Of a stretch of 64,000 nt of DNA, positions 12,001 to 24,232 are shown piece after piece. The position numbers and the translations under genes are program-made. How positions within the stretch are numbered: position 1 is the stretch's first letter; each line of letters begins with the position of its first letter. This DNA comes from Trifolium pratense (lineage: Eukaryota; Streptophyta; Magnoliopsida; Fabales; Fabaceae): NCBI RefSeq assembly GCF_020283565.1, contig NC_060061.1, positions 39,469,362 through 39,533,361 on the forward strand. The letters are read 5' to 3'. The notes under the pieces are model-generated. The model searched no databases and had not been told where the DNA came from. It worked only from the letters and a program-made list of their open reading frames with translations.

Positions 12001-15000
12001 TTATTCTGTATTTTTGAACCGTAAAATTGGATGCTAGTGTCGTTCTCTGCGCAGGACCAAAATTTGAGTCACTTAGAGGAGGGAAATCTAAAAAGGGACA
12101 GTCCGGCAATTTATAAGGGATTGGATGCTATCACATCTTCTCTTAGTCATATCGGTGGCACCATTGGTAAATCTTTGGAGGTGAGCTTTGATATAATTTT
12201 TTTCGCTGATGATTAGATCTATATTTTCATTCTCTTAGTTGCGGTCGGTCGGATGGGATTATAGGAATCTTTTACCTGTAAAAGGAAGGTTGAGTTGCTC
12301 ATAAGCAAGCATTGTGATGATGTGGCACCTCTAAGAAAACTCCACTTAAATTAGTAGGTTGTTTGATGTGTTATAGTAGGTTGTTTATCCCATTCTTTTG
12401 AAGTTCAAGACTTCATGTGTACCTACATATTCTTCTCTCCCTCTTCCATGAGGACATGCTTTGTGGACTTATTATACTCATGCAATTTGTATTTGCAGGA
12501 AGGTTTTACAATTGTTGAGAATCGGACTTCAGATATCATTCAGGAAACCCGTAAGCATATCAGGAAAAAGCCTGGAAACTTTGTAGGACAAAATCAGGAA
12601 ACAAACCATTCCACTACATTGCAAGACCCTCAGTTGCGGAACCAGATGTCACCAGTGCAAGCAGACCAAGAACTTCAGCTGAAGGCATCTCGCGACGTAA
12701 GGTGGCAACTGTGTATTACTTTTTAATGTGGTAAAAGTGCATGTGTGGTTAAGTGCTGTAGCAACATATGTTCTATACTCTTGCTCTATGTTGTTTGTTT
12801 TTAAAATTTTCTCTCCCTCTCATTTCATGTGTTTTTACTAAAATATACTGCATTTTTGTGTGTAACTAATGATACTCAATATAGGAATGATTCATGCAAA
12901 TCGATTTATGCTATTAAGCAAGCGCATGGATATGGTGTACTAGATACAAATTTACATGATACAATGACTAACATATCAAATTCCAAAACATAAGTACCTA
13001 TTAAAATACTCATTTATAAAAGATTGTGTGTTTGTGTTTATACACCGATTTGGAAAGAGAGAATTTTTGCTATAGGTTTAAAACATGTTTTGAAAGTATT
13101 TAAGTGTTAAACCATCTTTTTCATCTTTTTAATTCCTAAAATTACAAATAATGTTGGAGTGTTGTTTGAGTGACCATGCCTAACATATGACAAACATAGG
13201 CAGCATTGCTTTATAGTTGTCCGGTACAGATTCCCTCACCTAAAACAAAAATGTACACTAATTGTTGACACAGGTAATCAGATTCCTAAATGATGCTTGT
13301 TTCCTCTTGTTCCATTGAATCTATTTATTAAATCCAGCCATCTTTCCAGTTTCTAATCACTAATTACATTATCAACATTCAACATTAAGCTGTAAATATT
13401 TTTGGGGTGCTAAAGCTGACACAGGGCCATAATTTTCCTAGCTCCATCTTATGGACAGATATCTGAAGCTAGAGTAATGCTAAGCTAATATTTTGTTAGT
13501 TTTAAGTTTTCTATCAGCTCATTCTTACTCTTGCCTTTACTGCCCTTATATAGTATGTTTTGGATTCTTTCAATAGTAGATAATGTTTCTTCATTTTCTA
13601 TTCCATGGTTTTTTTAAGGTAAAGGATTTTCATTAGTATTCTTGAATTTATAGATATGAATGTCTTTGAAGCAGCCTTTGCCATGTGGTTTTTGTGCAGG
13701 TTGCAATGGCAATGGCTGCCAAAGCAAAACTGCTTCTTCGGGAGTTGAAGACTGTCAAGGCTGATCTGGCATTTGCAAAGGATCGATGTGCTCAACTAGA
13801 GGAAGAAAATAAAATCCTCCGTGTAAATCGTGAAAGGGGAGATAGTCATGATGATGATGATTTGGTATGCATTTTTTTTGGTCGACTTTCTTTTTTTTTA
13901 GTTTCATTACCTTGTCTTTCAGTAGGACAAAATTGAAGGTTATTATGTCATGTGTTTGTTCGTTTAATTTACTTCATATCAACCTATGATGTAGACACCC
14001 CTCACTTTTGCAAACTCATCTCACGAGTACAATCATCCACCTTTGCTTGGTTACTAATTATAATACGCCTTTTACGGATATATAGTGCTTCTTACCAAAC
14101 CCCCAATATTCTATGCTCGTGAGGGCATATCTGCTTATATTTAACCCACTTCAAGCCCCATACGATGGGAGTTTCATGCATGGGATGACTATTTAATGAT
14201 ACAACTGCAGGGTTTTAGACTTCAAACTTAGAATGCTTCTTTAATAACAGTGCAACCTGCTTCTTTTCAGTTGTCATTTTTTTTTTTGTGAAAAGTATTC
14301 TGGGATGATTGTTGTCTACTAAATTGGTATTCTTATAGGGAGAATGTATATAATAAAAATCAGTATTTGTCTAGTAAATAAAGCTTGGGTATCTAATTCC
14401 AGATTGGATTTCTAGATTGTCTACTAAATAAAGCTTGGGGGCTTCTTTAAATTTAAATAATCAAAGTCATCAAAACAAAATGTCAGAAAGAGTTGGATGG
14501 GGCTGTAATCTAAAGGTCTCTTTGGTTTGGCAAAACATTTTTTGTTTGCATTTGATGTTTACACTAATAAAGTGATAATCACAAAAATACCATGTTATTT
14601 CTACCAAAAGAAAAATACCATGTTATTTTCACTTTATTTCTTTTTTTTCAAAGTTTAGTATAGAAAACATCGGAATCAACTATATTTTACTCTTCGTTGT
14701 ACACATTTTCGTAAACAATAAAAAATAATACATGGTATTTTTGTCCTACCAAATAGGCCACCTTTTTCAAAAGGAATGAACACACCTTTTTCTCCTACCA
14801 AATAGGCTCCAAGTATTCAGAGTTCAATTATTTTTAAACCTGGAGTTTGACTATACCCTAAATTGGCTTCTATGTTTCAACTGTAAAGTTGTTGGATGCT
14901 TTGAAATGTCGACATTGTTTCTAGAACCCAATAACATGAATCACATTCCAAGAGAACTGATGGCCATAAGTTTCTCAATCTATTTGTATACATGAATTTT

Positions 15001-15965
15001 GGAGTACTTATTTTGTATAAAAACAAAATATGTACTATGCAAATGTGGGGCCAAGGGGAAAATGATTTGCTATGATTCCCTAAAGTTCAGTATTAATATA
15101 TTCTAAGTTCTGTACATGTATAAGCTCTATATAAGATATTCTATTAAGCTTAAGAAAATTAGATGAAAGCAACTTATGAATATATCATTTTTTTACTAAA
15201 CTATTTGTATAGGTTCTTTCAAACATTTTCTTAAGTGTTTGGCATAAAATAAACTCTTTCAAACCACCCCGTAATCTCCATTTGCATTGTATGTTAATTA
15301 GAAAATTAACTATAAAAGAAAGTACTTTTACTACTCTCCCTGCTTTCCCTTCTAAGACACTCAAAAATAAGAGACAGGAAGTTGTTCCCAAATTTAGAAT
15401 GATTAAATTTGAGTTTTTCCCAGCTCTGGTTCATAATTCAGTCTTAAATAAATTGATTTGGTTATCCAGGTTTTAAGCACATTGTGTCCTTGTGGAAAAT
15501 GTTCTCCAACTATGCTCATTCCACCAAAATTTTCTGTATTTAATGATAGCATTTCCCTTACAGATACGACTTCAACTTGAAACTCTCCTAGCTGAGAAAG
15601 CTCGCTTGGCCCATGAGAACTCAGTTTATGCCCGTGAGAATCGCTTTTTGAGGGAGGTTGTTGAATATCATCAGCTTACAATGCAGGATGTTATCTACTT
15701 AGACGAGAACAATGAGGAAGTCTCTGAAGTTAATCCTCTTAACCTACCCCCAGTGCCTGTTATGTCCCTTGATTCTATTACTTCATCTGCAAAATCCCTA
15801 TCACTGTCTTCAGAAGCCAACCTTGGCACGGATTCAGAATTAACAAGAAACATTTCATATCCCATATCAGCAAAGGATGTAAAGAGTTCTGAGGTGATTG
15901 TAAAGGATTCTACTAGTTCTGGAGTTACAAGGATCTCTTCTATAGCTGGAAAGGATGCAAAATGA
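9096..15965 (+). CDS. Plant coiled-coil protein of unknown function (six exons, 446 aa)
   Basis: The ATG at 9,096 (context ATCGATGGCG) opens a protein starting [15 protein letters not shown] place exons at 9,096-9,368, 11,302-11,478, 12,055-12,180, 12,499-12,696, 13,700-13,864 and 15,564-15,965. Every intron has GT-AG ends and every exon is a multiple of three, so all introns are phase 0. The N-terminal 90 residues are Ser/Pro-rich. Residues about 92-192 include [20 protein letters not shown] and [21 protein letters not shown] Lys/Leu/Glu coiled coil spans about 262-360 across the exon 5/6 boundary ([17 protein letters not shown], then [20 protein letters not shown]). The tail is Ser/Thr-rich and ends GKDAK. 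I do not recognise a catalytic domain. The coiled coil suggests self-association or a scaffold role, which is inference. Intron 1 (1.9 kb) contains a tandem duplication. Likely housekeeping and single-copy. Confidence 0.85.
9551..10890 (+). repeat. Tandem duplication of about 0.64 kb inside intron 1
   Basis: Two diverged copies (about 9,551-10,190 and 10,191-10,890) share long stretches such as TGCTTATCTTTACGAAGCTT and GTTAATAGATGCTCGTGAAG. Both lie within intron 1 of the coiled-coil gene and do not touch splice sites. Confidence 0.75.
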
Positions 15966-18130
15966 CATGAAATTCTTCTATTAGATTGGTGATGCACCGT
16001 TTTTTATGCCTCTGATTTTTTATTTAGATGTTGCTCGTTTTATATGTCGTGGGTGACATTAGCTTGATGTAATTTTGTACCTTATATCATGTAACTTTAC
16101 GTGTTTTTGTTTTTAAATTATAATACCTGCATATACAACCTAGATTGGCTATTTTCTGTATAGCAATATTTGCCAAAAACAAAAACAGTTTCTGTATATC
16201 AAAATACTGTTACTTCTCAAGTTCAGTTTATTATTTTGGTGTGTGCATCATGGTGGATGTTTAACTTTTAATCCCAGATACAGTAAAACGTAAGTAGATT
16301 GTAGACTACTATCTCACCAAGTGCATTTAGTGCTTTTTTTTAATAGAATAAGTGCATTTAGTGCTTGTTAAAGGGCAAATTGCTAAAAGATACACAATTT
16401 AGTGACAGTGATAGGGTACCAATATTTCTTTATTTCAGTTCATACTGTTTTTGTGATCTTGTGTGTGGATATTGAAAACTTCTTTTCCAGAACTAACCAC
16501 TAATCTTGTGGTTGGTGTTCCTTTGTACATGGAACAGCTTCCCATTATTTCAGGAGTTATTTTGGGATCACATCACATTATATCATTGTTTAGCTAAACT
16601 TAATTTTTCATAAGCATAAGCATGTGTGCATTAGTGATTTACCAACTGGTTTTAAATATTTTGTGGGGAACCTCACCTACACTATTGAGTATAGAGAAGT
16701 TTGGTCAATGGTCATGTATTGCAATTCCAACGTAACATGTAGTTTTTTTTTTTCTAACAGTTCCTTATCAATTTTTAAGCTTTTTACATAATCCACATCC
16801 AAGCACAAATAAGCTCAAGTGAAAACGAGACTAATTAGAAAAATGAAATACAATTTTCCAAGTGAGTGACACTTGTTGCATAATATTCATAGATTAGTGA
16901 AAACCAAGCTATGAAAACCATATGTACTTTAATTTTTATTTTTTTTGACAATTACGAATTTCTCTTACTTTAAAATTTAATTAGAAATTGACTATCCATG
17001 ATTCAGATTTTTATTAAGTAATCTGCAATATATTAAGGCTTCGGTTGGTCACTCCTTTTCTTTCCTATTTTGGTTGTGAATGAACCCTACTTGGGCAGAT
17101 AGTTGGTTGTAGCATTGACTAGATTCCGCGTACCATTAAATCATATTTGCAATAACTGGCAACTTATGTCTTTTTTTGATTTGCGATTATTGGCTGATCT
17201 AAATGTACTTGCTTTGATCCAATGTTTGCAATATTTTTCATCTTTTCCCCAAACTTTTCGGTGAGTCCTTTTCCTTGATTTAAAAGATACCAAAGGTTCA
17301 CATTTTTGTTTTTTGACAAGACAAAGGTTTAAAATAATACCCAATGAACTTTTTTTTTTCTTTTCAAAAAAGACATACAACAATCATAAAATATATATAT
17401 ACACACAATAAAAATAGGTGAAGCTTGTACTATCTCTTTTTTTTTTTTTTTTTTAATTTTATAAGCAAGCTTGTACTATCTCTTGATAATTATAGAGTAT
17501 TTACCAACAATCAATGAAAATAAGTCTCATAATTAAGTTTTCAAGTGGTACTCAACTCATAACTAATTTTTACTCCACATTTATATGATTTATTCTCATT
17601 GATTGTTGAATAAATAACTTCAAATTATCAGCGTAGTGTAGAAAAAACCATAAAAATATATTGTTTTGATATATGATATATTTTAAATATTTACATATCA
17701 CCCTAATATTGAAACTGCATTTTATTCTCTTTGTCTTAATTATTAACAAAAAGAATTCATCAATTTCTTTTTATGGTCATAAATATAAATAAATATTAAA
17801 TATTTTTGTTCATGTAAACATAGTTCAATTGGTAGGGACGTTGTATGTAAAATGCAATTACCAAGGTTCGAACTCTGGTACTCCCATTATTTTACTTTAA
17901 AGAGTGAAATTCTAGCCATTAAGCTACTCGACAAAAAAATATATCTTATTTAATGTTTTTATTCTTAAATTATCCCTCAATAAAGTAATTTTTTTTTCAA
18001 GAAAGCTTTTATTTCATTCAACACATTTCCAAAAGAAATTTTTTCAAAAAAAAAATTCCATAAGAAATAATTTAAAGAATACAATTAAATAATTTTTTAT
18101 TTAGAAAAAGTTAAATGACATTGACCATTT
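15966..18130. other. 3' UTR and intergenic DNA
   Basis: The first roughly 150 bases are probably the 3' UTR of the coiled-coil gene. The rest is AT-rich and without a supportable gene. A SINE-like unit lies at 17,815-17,900. Confidence 0.5.
17815..17900 (+). repeat. tRNA-derived SINE-like unit
   Basis: An A-box-like TAGTTCAATTGGTAGGGAC is followed about 40 bases later by a B-box GGTTCGAACTCTGG. The spacing and sequence match an internal Pol III promoter. It lacks a full cloverleaf, so it is called SINE-like rather than a tRNA. Confidence 0.45.
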
Positions 18131-18136
18131 TTATAA

Positions 18137-18328
18137 AGAGTTTAATTGTTGTGCACCGTCGGTGTAATTTTTTTTTACACATACATCCAATGACGCGTTG
18201 CCACATCATTTAATGAATGTGACACATCATGTGTTTTTAATGACCATACTTGATGTGTCTGTATATTATTGGACGCATGTGCAAAATATCTTTACACCGA
18301 CGGTGCATATAAATTAAATTCTTTTATA
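18137..18328. mobile_element. MITE with CACCGTCGGTGTAA inverted repeats
   Basis: The left end reads AAGAGTTTAATTG then GCACCGTCGGTGTAA. The right end reads TTACACCGACGGTGCAT then AATTAAATTCTTTTA, the reverse complement with few changes. The element is about 190 bp with no coding potential. AT-rich flanks make the target duplication ambiguous. Confidence 0.65.
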
Positions 18329-18384
18329 AATACTAACATGTTATTAATTACAAAATTTTGTGCGCCTTATGCCACTAGGTTTGT

Positions 18385-18465
18385 TATAGTGGTGAGGGGT
18401 TTGGGTAGTATGTTATAGGTCATGAGTTCGATTCCCACTCATTGTAAACAAAAAAAAATTGTGCG
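18385..18465 (+). repeat. SINE-like unit (copy 1)
   Basis: It contains GGGTAGTATGTTATAGG, a B-box-like GAGTTCGATTCCCACTC and then CATTGTAAACAAAAAAAA. The same core occurs inverted at 38,665-38,735, so this is a dispersed repeat with a tRNA-like B box and an A-rich tail. Confidence 0.5.
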
Positions 18466-18529
18466 CCTCATTGTAACATGGTGCGCTGCTTATAAAAAAA
18501 AATTGTAATATGGTGCACCTATGAACCAC

Positions 18530-19055
18530 AGATTTCGACACGAACACCGCGACACGATACAGACACTGCAACATCACTAATGTAAAAAATATAAGACACC
18601 GACACCGCTACATATTTATAAAACATATAAATTGAGAATCAAAATATATACATGTAAATCAAATTTGAGCAGGTTATTTTTCTAAAAAAGTTTTAAAACA
18701 AGATATGATAGTATTTTACCTTTTTTTTTATCTATTTACTATCGGAAAAACTAAAAATATTGTAATAAAAAATGTAATGTCTTCAATCCCTCATTAATCA
18801 ATATTGTAGAAATGTCTGATATGTGCCTAAGAAGAGAATAAGCAAAGAAAAAATAATATTTTTGGGACACTTGTCTGACACGTGTCGTATGAGTATCTTA
18901 CATGTGTCGGACAACGATCAAAGGAGTGTCAAAGTAAAGGAAAAATTGAGTTTTTTTCTGACACCGGTATGAACTATCCGACACATGTCGTATGAGTGTC
19001 ATACAAGTTTGAACACTGCAACACGTCCAATCATAGAGGTGTCGTGCGCCCTATG
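18530..19055 (+). mobile_element. GTGTCG-repeat element (copy 1)
   Basis: Both ends are rich in GACACCG/GTGTCGG motifs. The core (ACATATTTATAAAACATATA and an AAAAATAATA stretch) is shared with the elements at 46,845-47,390 and 51,655-52,205. It is flanked by CCTATGA on the left (18,509-18,515) and on the right near 19,050. No coding frame. Superfamily not determined. Confidence 0.6.
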
Positions 19056-19059
19056 ATTG

Positions 19060-19847
19060 AAGTATCTTATGTTCGAATCGAGCAGGCCGCAAAGTAACAA
19101 AAAAAAGATATGGTATTAATTCTTCTTTTTCAACTATACTTTCTAATCGAATCACTGACCATATAATTAAGGAGACCAAACCTATTACCACTTGGACCAA
19201 TGTTATTAAAGACTAAAAGAGTAATTAAAAAATACTCGTACTAATTAGTGGTTTAGTTAAGACAGATAAAAAACAGCAGAAGAGTCAAGAGACTCAAGAG
19301 TGTCTGCACTGCATGCACTAATACCACAGTGTATCTTCCACTCCCAATCTCATACACCAACGCCGCTCCCTAAATCTTCTCCTCATTCTCTGCTCTGTTT
19401 CCATTTGTCCCAATTTTCTAATCTCTCTTTCTTTCCACACCCAATTTTCCATTTCCATTATTTTCCTTTAATCCAAAATTCAGGTTAAAAAAAAACACCA
19501 TTTTTCCATTATCTTCTTCCATGAATCTCAAACACCAAACTCATTCTCTGTTAAAAATCTCAACATTTTGTCTCCAACCCATTTCAGCAAAGCAACTAGT
19601 TTCTTCAAAGATCTGATTTTTATCATTCTTGAAGTGAAGTTTCTGCAAAAAAATTCTCTCACATTGTCTTCATCTGCAGAGTCACCACAACACAATGTTG
19701 AACAATTCATGGCCGTTTTGTGCTGTGTAAGCTATAAAGTTTCTCTCTTTTTCACTCATTGTTGCATTCTAGCTTCACTAGCTGTGTCCCTTTTTGATAG
19801 ATTTTTATTGGGTTTTATTTAATTTTGATTTAACATATGAGATCTTG
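19060..19847 (+). other. Upstream/5' UTR region of the DUF1191 gene
   Basis: The sequence from about 19,280 becomes C/T-rich, with long CT-rich stretches typical of plant 5' UTRs, leading to the ATG at 19,848. Short upstream open frames are present but are not conserved features I can support. Confidence 0.45.
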
Positions 19848-20786
19848 ATGAGGGTTGCAAAAAATTTCCTTGCAATTCTCACATTGCCATTGTTACTTTC
19901 ATTTCAATTTTCAATTGCTCAGGTTCCATTTGATGATGATATTTCATCAAGAGCCCTTGATTCGGTTCTTCAAGTTCACGCCTTTAAGGCGTTTTCTAGA
20001 CCTAAAACTGGTGTACCTTATGATGCTCAATTGCCCAATAACCTAACTGGTGTTAAAGTTTCAGCATTGAGGCTTAGAAGTGGTAGTTTAAGAACAAGAG
20101 GTGTTCAATCCTACAAAGAATTTCAGATCCCAACTGGGGTTGTTGAACAGCCTTATGTAGAGAGGCTTGTTTTTGTTTATCATAATTTAGGAAATTGGTC
20201 TGAAAAATTTTACCCTTTACCTGGTTACACATATTTAGCACCTGTTTTAGGTTTATTGTCATATAGTGGTGTTGATTTGTCTGCTAATGAGTTACCTGAG
20301 TTGGATATAAGAGCTTCTGATAAACCGATTTTGATTAAGTTCAATGATGTGAAATCAGCACCATATGGTTCAGTTCCTAAGTGTGTGTATTTTGATCTAC
20401 ATGGTTCAGTGCAATTTGATATTTTACTACCTGATAATGTGTGTTCAACAGTGCAACAAGGGCACTTCTCGATTGTTGTCGAGTCTATTGCACCGACTCC
20501 GGCGCCTGCTGCTGTTGCTGCTACTATTGGTGAAAGTGGTAGGAAGAAAAAGTCTAAGGTTTGGATAATTGTTGGATCTTTGGTTGGTGGATGCATATTG
20601 TTGATTATATTGAGTTTATTGGTTGTTAGATTGATAAAGATCAAAAAAGGGATGAAGATACAGGAATTGGAATGGACTGCTGATAGTAATGAAACTTTGC
20701 AGATGACATCTATTGGAGGAACCAAAGCACCATTAGCAATTGGGACTAGAACAAGACCAATAATAGAAAATGATTACATTCCTTAG
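19848..20786 (+). CDS. DUF1191-family single-pass membrane protein (312 aa)
   Basis: An intronless gene. I chose the ATG at 19,848 because it gives a clean signal peptide (MRVAKNFLAILTLPLLLSF, ending near residue 25 at SIAQ). An in-frame ATG 18 codons upstream would bury it. The ectodomain (about 26-237) contains VQSYKEFQIPTGVVEQPYVE, NLGNWSEKFYPLPGYTYLAP and VYFDLHGSVQFDILLP, a pattern I associate with plant DUF1191 proteins, and two possible N-glycosylation sites (NNLT, NWSE). A Pro/Ala stretch (PTPAPAAVAA) and a basic RKKKSK precede a transmembrane helix at about 238-260 (VWIIVGSLVGGCILLIIL). A 50-residue cytosolic tail contains LEWTADSNETLQM. Expected at the plasma membrane; molecular role unknown. 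Length matches the family. Confidence 0.9.
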   Translation: MRVAKNFLAILTLPLLLSFQFSIAQVPFDDDISSRALDSVLQVHAFKAFSRPKTGVPYDAQLPNNLTGVKVSALRLRSGSLRTRGVQSYKEFQIPTGVVEQPYVERLVFVYHNLGNWSEKFYPLPGYTYLAPVLGLLSYSGVDLSANELPELDIRASDKPILIKFNDVKSAPYGSVPKCVYFDLHGSVQFDILLPDNVCSTVQQGHFSIVVESIAPTPAPAAVAATIGESGRKKKSKVWIIVGSLVGGCILLIILSLLVVRLIKIKKGMKIQELEWTADSNETLQMTSIGGTKAPLAIGTRTRPIIENDYIP

Positions 20787-21840
20787 ATTTTGAAATTGAT
20801 TATTGTTGAATGAACTAATTTTTTCTTGCTTGTGTGACATGGCATTGTAATTTTTCTGTTCATAACGGATGAACTAAAATGCTTCCTGTGACTATTTCTA
20901 GAAATTTAGTTTACTTGGTTTCAATTGATATTATTATTTATTTGAATTGCATAGGATGTGCTTATATCATATAACCAACAAAGAGTTTTAATTATTATAT
21001 GTAACCTAGTGGCCAATACATTTATCTCCTTTATCCCTGATCTGTTATGTCAACATGTTTCCTTGACTCTTTTCATTATTATATGTAACCTAGTGGCCAA
21101 AAATTTCACTCAAAGTGAAATAAGCGGGGTGTCCAGAGTTCGAACTCCGACCCCTGCATATGTAATGCAATGTCCCTATCAGTACCAACTAAGTTAAGCT
21201 CACGGGGACCCTCTTCCCATTATATTGATTTGGCTATTTGTGGACTTAAGAAATGGATCAAATTTCTCTGCACTCTGCTGCAGTCTCTGAAATAATCCAT
21301 GTACTAAGTCTAATGTAATAGTATACTATAGTATACTAGTAATTTGTTTTTTCTAACTCACTGTTAGGTCTTTGGCTCCAGTATATGCTCAATGTATCTC
21401 CCCTGCTTAATTATTTTTAGGCTAACTATGAGATTCATTTTCGAGTCGGTAGTAGGACTTTCAATTTTCTTATACAGGATTGAGCTGTCTTTGAAATGAG
21501 CGACTCTAGAAATTGAACTCGAGAGAGTTATGTTGTCAACTCTTCGAACACATAAGTCATATTAACAGACATGTTACAACAATTGTTAGTTTGTCATTAA
21601 ATACCTTTTTATATGCTCATGAGTGAGGTTATAATTCTGTACCTTTTAATTATTCTATTCTCTTCCTTTGACTTGAAAGTACAACATAAGCAACATAAAA
21701 TCAAGGTTTAAATATAGGGCATGCTAACATGTGCCCTTAAGTATACTTTAAATAGTATTTATGTATTGAACAAATCAATTGTTGACTTCTAAAGATATGA
21801 ATTGGATAACTTTTAATGGAAAATTACTAATCTATGCGCA
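20787..21840. other. 3' UTR and intergenic DNA
   Basis: The first few hundred bases are the likely 3' UTR of the DUF1191 gene. A partial tandem duplication (about 82 bp apart) of TTATATGTAACCTAGTGGCCA lies at 20,997 and 21,079. No gene seen. Confidence 0.5.
21085..21215 (+). repeat. tRNA-derived SINE-like unit
   Basis: CCTAGTGGCC (A-box-like) is followed by GAGTTCGAACTCCGACCCC (B-box-like). A GC-richer tail ends CACGGGGACCC. This is a SINE-like arrangement, without a poly-A I can assign. Confidence 0.35.
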
Positions 21841-21842
21841 CA

Positions 21843-22150
21843 TTTTGATTTTAGTCCCTGCAAGTTTTTTTGTTGAATTTTAGGCCTATCGTTTTTTTTA
21901 AAAATTGTTTTTGGTCTTTGACGTTAGTAAACGTTAAACAATTTTTTTTAAAGTAACTGAGTGCTACGTGGTTCATCATTTCACTCCATCAAATGCATGA
22001 AATGAATGAGTCACATGACATTCCGTTATTTTTAGCTCTTTTTTAAACGTTTTACTAATGTCACTATGTTAGAGACCAAAAACAAATTTTTTAAAACTAC
22101 AGGGACTGAAGTCTAACAAAAAAACTTGTAAGGACCAAAACTAAAAGGCA
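21843..22150. mobile_element. MITE with TTTTAGTCC...CAAGTTTTTTTGTT inverted ends
   Basis: The left end carries TTTAGTCCCTGCAAG then TTTTTTTGTT. The right end, reverse-complemented, carries TTTTGGTCCTTACAAG then TTTTTTTGTT. About 300 bp, non-coding. The interior holds TGCTACGTGGTTCATC. Sequences of this 'gtccctgcaag' type are common non-autonomous elements in legume genomes. Confidence 0.6.
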
Positions 22151-22330
22151 CTGTTTTAAAAACCGGATCGGTCATCGAACCGGCGAGGGCATTGGGTCAC
22201 TGGTTCATTGGTCGAACCACTGGGTCATTGGTCGAACCGCACGACAAACCGGATTAAACCGATGGAATGAATCGGTCTCTATGATAAGACTATATAGTTA
22301 TTAAATCGGTTGAATCGAATAACTCAGTCT
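22151..22330. repeat. Degenerate GGTCGAACC/AACCGG short repeats
   Basis: Repeated CATTGGTCGAACC and ACTGGGTCATTGG within about 120 bases, with AAACCGG at both sides. Probably the end of another transposable element. Class not determined. Confidence 0.4.
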
Positions 22331-23035
22331 TTAAAAAAGTATTAAAAATATGAAAATTTGAAAATTTCATAAAAAGAATGCCATAAATTCTATAAAACAA
22401 TGTCACTAATAATAATAAATAAATTTTTATATAAAGAATGTCATATACAAATAAACTATGTTTATAAGTTTTAAAAGAATAAATAATACTAATTGTATAT
22501 CTTACAAAAAAATTGTTTGTCAAATAGTTATGATGTTGGAAGGTTTTTAGTATTAATAAATTGCTTTTACCTTTTCAAAAACCAAAGAAAGAAAATATAA
22601 TAGAGATATTTTTGTCAAAAAAAATTATTTATTTATCTCATTTGGAGAGTCAATAATATTTTGGAATACATGGTTCGGTGGTGTCAAAACTAGGAAAATA
22701 CTAAAAAAATATATAAAATGTTACTTTTGAAAATGCAAGATTTTCTTAGGGAGGCATCTTTTTCATTCGGAAGGTGCCATGTATATATTGGATCTTTTGA
22801 TAATATATTCATTCCCAAAGTCGGTTTTTATTATTACTTGTTGACTTAATTCTGTTACCTCTGTTAGATAATAAAATAATAGTTTATGTTATTGGGCCTG
22901 TTAGTTCAGAGTCCATTAGATTTTATTATATATTCTCTCCAGTAACCTTTTTGTAATGTTAAGTAAGCTATTGGTATTCTATTGAAACCCTAGCCGTCTT
23001 TCTCTTTTCCTATTTGTGTATCTCTAATTCTAACA

Positions 23036-23048
23036 TGGTATCTAGAGC
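23036..23048 (+). promoter_or_regulatory. Primer binding site (initiator Met-tRNA type)
   Basis: TGGTATCTAGAGC adjoins the 5' LTR. The usual plant form is TGGTATCAGAGC; here one T is inserted, which may weaken priming. Confidence 0.75.
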
Positions 23049-23534
23049 AAGGTTCGATCCACCATGAACCGTTCGTCGTTGCTTCCGCTGCTTGTGTTCT
23101 CAATAGTTTGAGAATATTGTGATTATTTTGGTTTAATTTCAAGTGTTGGTCTTTTGAATATGTTTGTTTTTATGTTGTCGTTGATTTGTTCTTTGAAGCT
23201 TGGTGTCTCTGAATCGGTGTGGTTGTGCTTTGATCTTGTGCCTATGTGCTTTGTTTCGTCGCCGTCGGTTTGCATCTCACACAATTGTTTCTCTCAAGAT
23301 GAATTATTTGAATGTTACAACTCTGTGCACTTGTGGCCGCATATGATTTGGTGTTGGCATATGGAGATAGTGGAGAAAGTATTTCAAGTTCAATTTGTGT
23401 TGGGTTTTGACTTTGAGTTATATCGGTTGTTACTGTGTAACATGGATGAATATAAGATGGATTGCAATATGTACGGTACTGATTGAACACAAGGAAGCTT
23501 GTCTTTTTTGACAATTTTGGTTTCTAATTTGTCT

Positions 23535-23805
23535 GATTGATTGCATTGCATTTCTCCCTATTGCACTTCTTCTGATTGCATTGCACTTCTCCCCCTATTG
23601 CACTTCTTTTCTGATTGCATTGCACTTCTCCCTATTGCACTTCTTCTGATTGTATTGCACTTCTCCCCCTATTGCACTTCTCTTCTGATTGTATTGCACT
23701 TCTCTCCCTATTGCACTTCTTCTGATTGCATTGCACTTCTCCCCCTATTGCACTTCTCTTCTGATTGCATTGCACTTCTCCCTATTGCACTTCTTCTGTT
23801 TGATT
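23535..23805 (+). repeat. C/T-rich minisatellite inside the LTR element
   Basis: Repeats of TGATTGCATTGCACTTCTCC followed by CCTATTGCACTTCTTC occur about seven times, in alternating short and slightly longer forms. The repetitive peptide it could encode is a by-product. Confidence 0.85.
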
Positions 23806-24012
23806 GCATCTTTCTATATTGGCTGATTCTTCTGTTTGGTCAGATTTTGTTTGATTTAGTACGATTTGGATTGGTTGACTTTGGACCGGACTAGATTGGA
23901 TGTTGGATATTTGATTTGTTTCTCCCTTCTTTGATGGTTTTTGTATTGACTGCGAATGGCTGCTCTCAGTTGATCATGATCTTAATTGGGTTGATTTATT
24001 GTCAGGGCCAAT

Positions 24013-24232
24013 TTGTAACAAGCTTAAAGCTTAGTAAGCTTTAGCTTGAGGGTGATGTTAGAAGTTTATTTTATTTGGTAGTTTATTTTATTTTCGTATT
24101 TTGTTTGACAAACTCATAATGCTTGTAACAAGCTTAAAGCTTAGTAAGCTTTAGCTTGAGGGTGATGTTAGAAGTTTATTTTATTTGGTAGTTTATTTTA
24201 TTTTCGTATTTTGTTTGACAAACTCATAATGC
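24013..24232 (+). repeat. 110-bp direct tandem duplication inside the LTR element
   Basis: The unit 24,013-24,122 is repeated at 24,123-24,232 with essentially no change. Each copy contains GCTTGAGGGTGATGTTAGAA, which resembles a polypurine tract followed by an LTR start. Confidence 0.9.

Noticed and set aside
17815..17900. Possible tRNA gene (A and B boxes present)
   Set aside because: No complete cloverleaf or paired acceptor stem visible; called SINE-like. The same applies to 3,060, 21,085, 32,950 and 47,810.
23541..23894. 117-residue frame with repeated CIALLPLLHF
   Set aside because: It is a translation of the C/T-rich minisatellite inside the LTR element.
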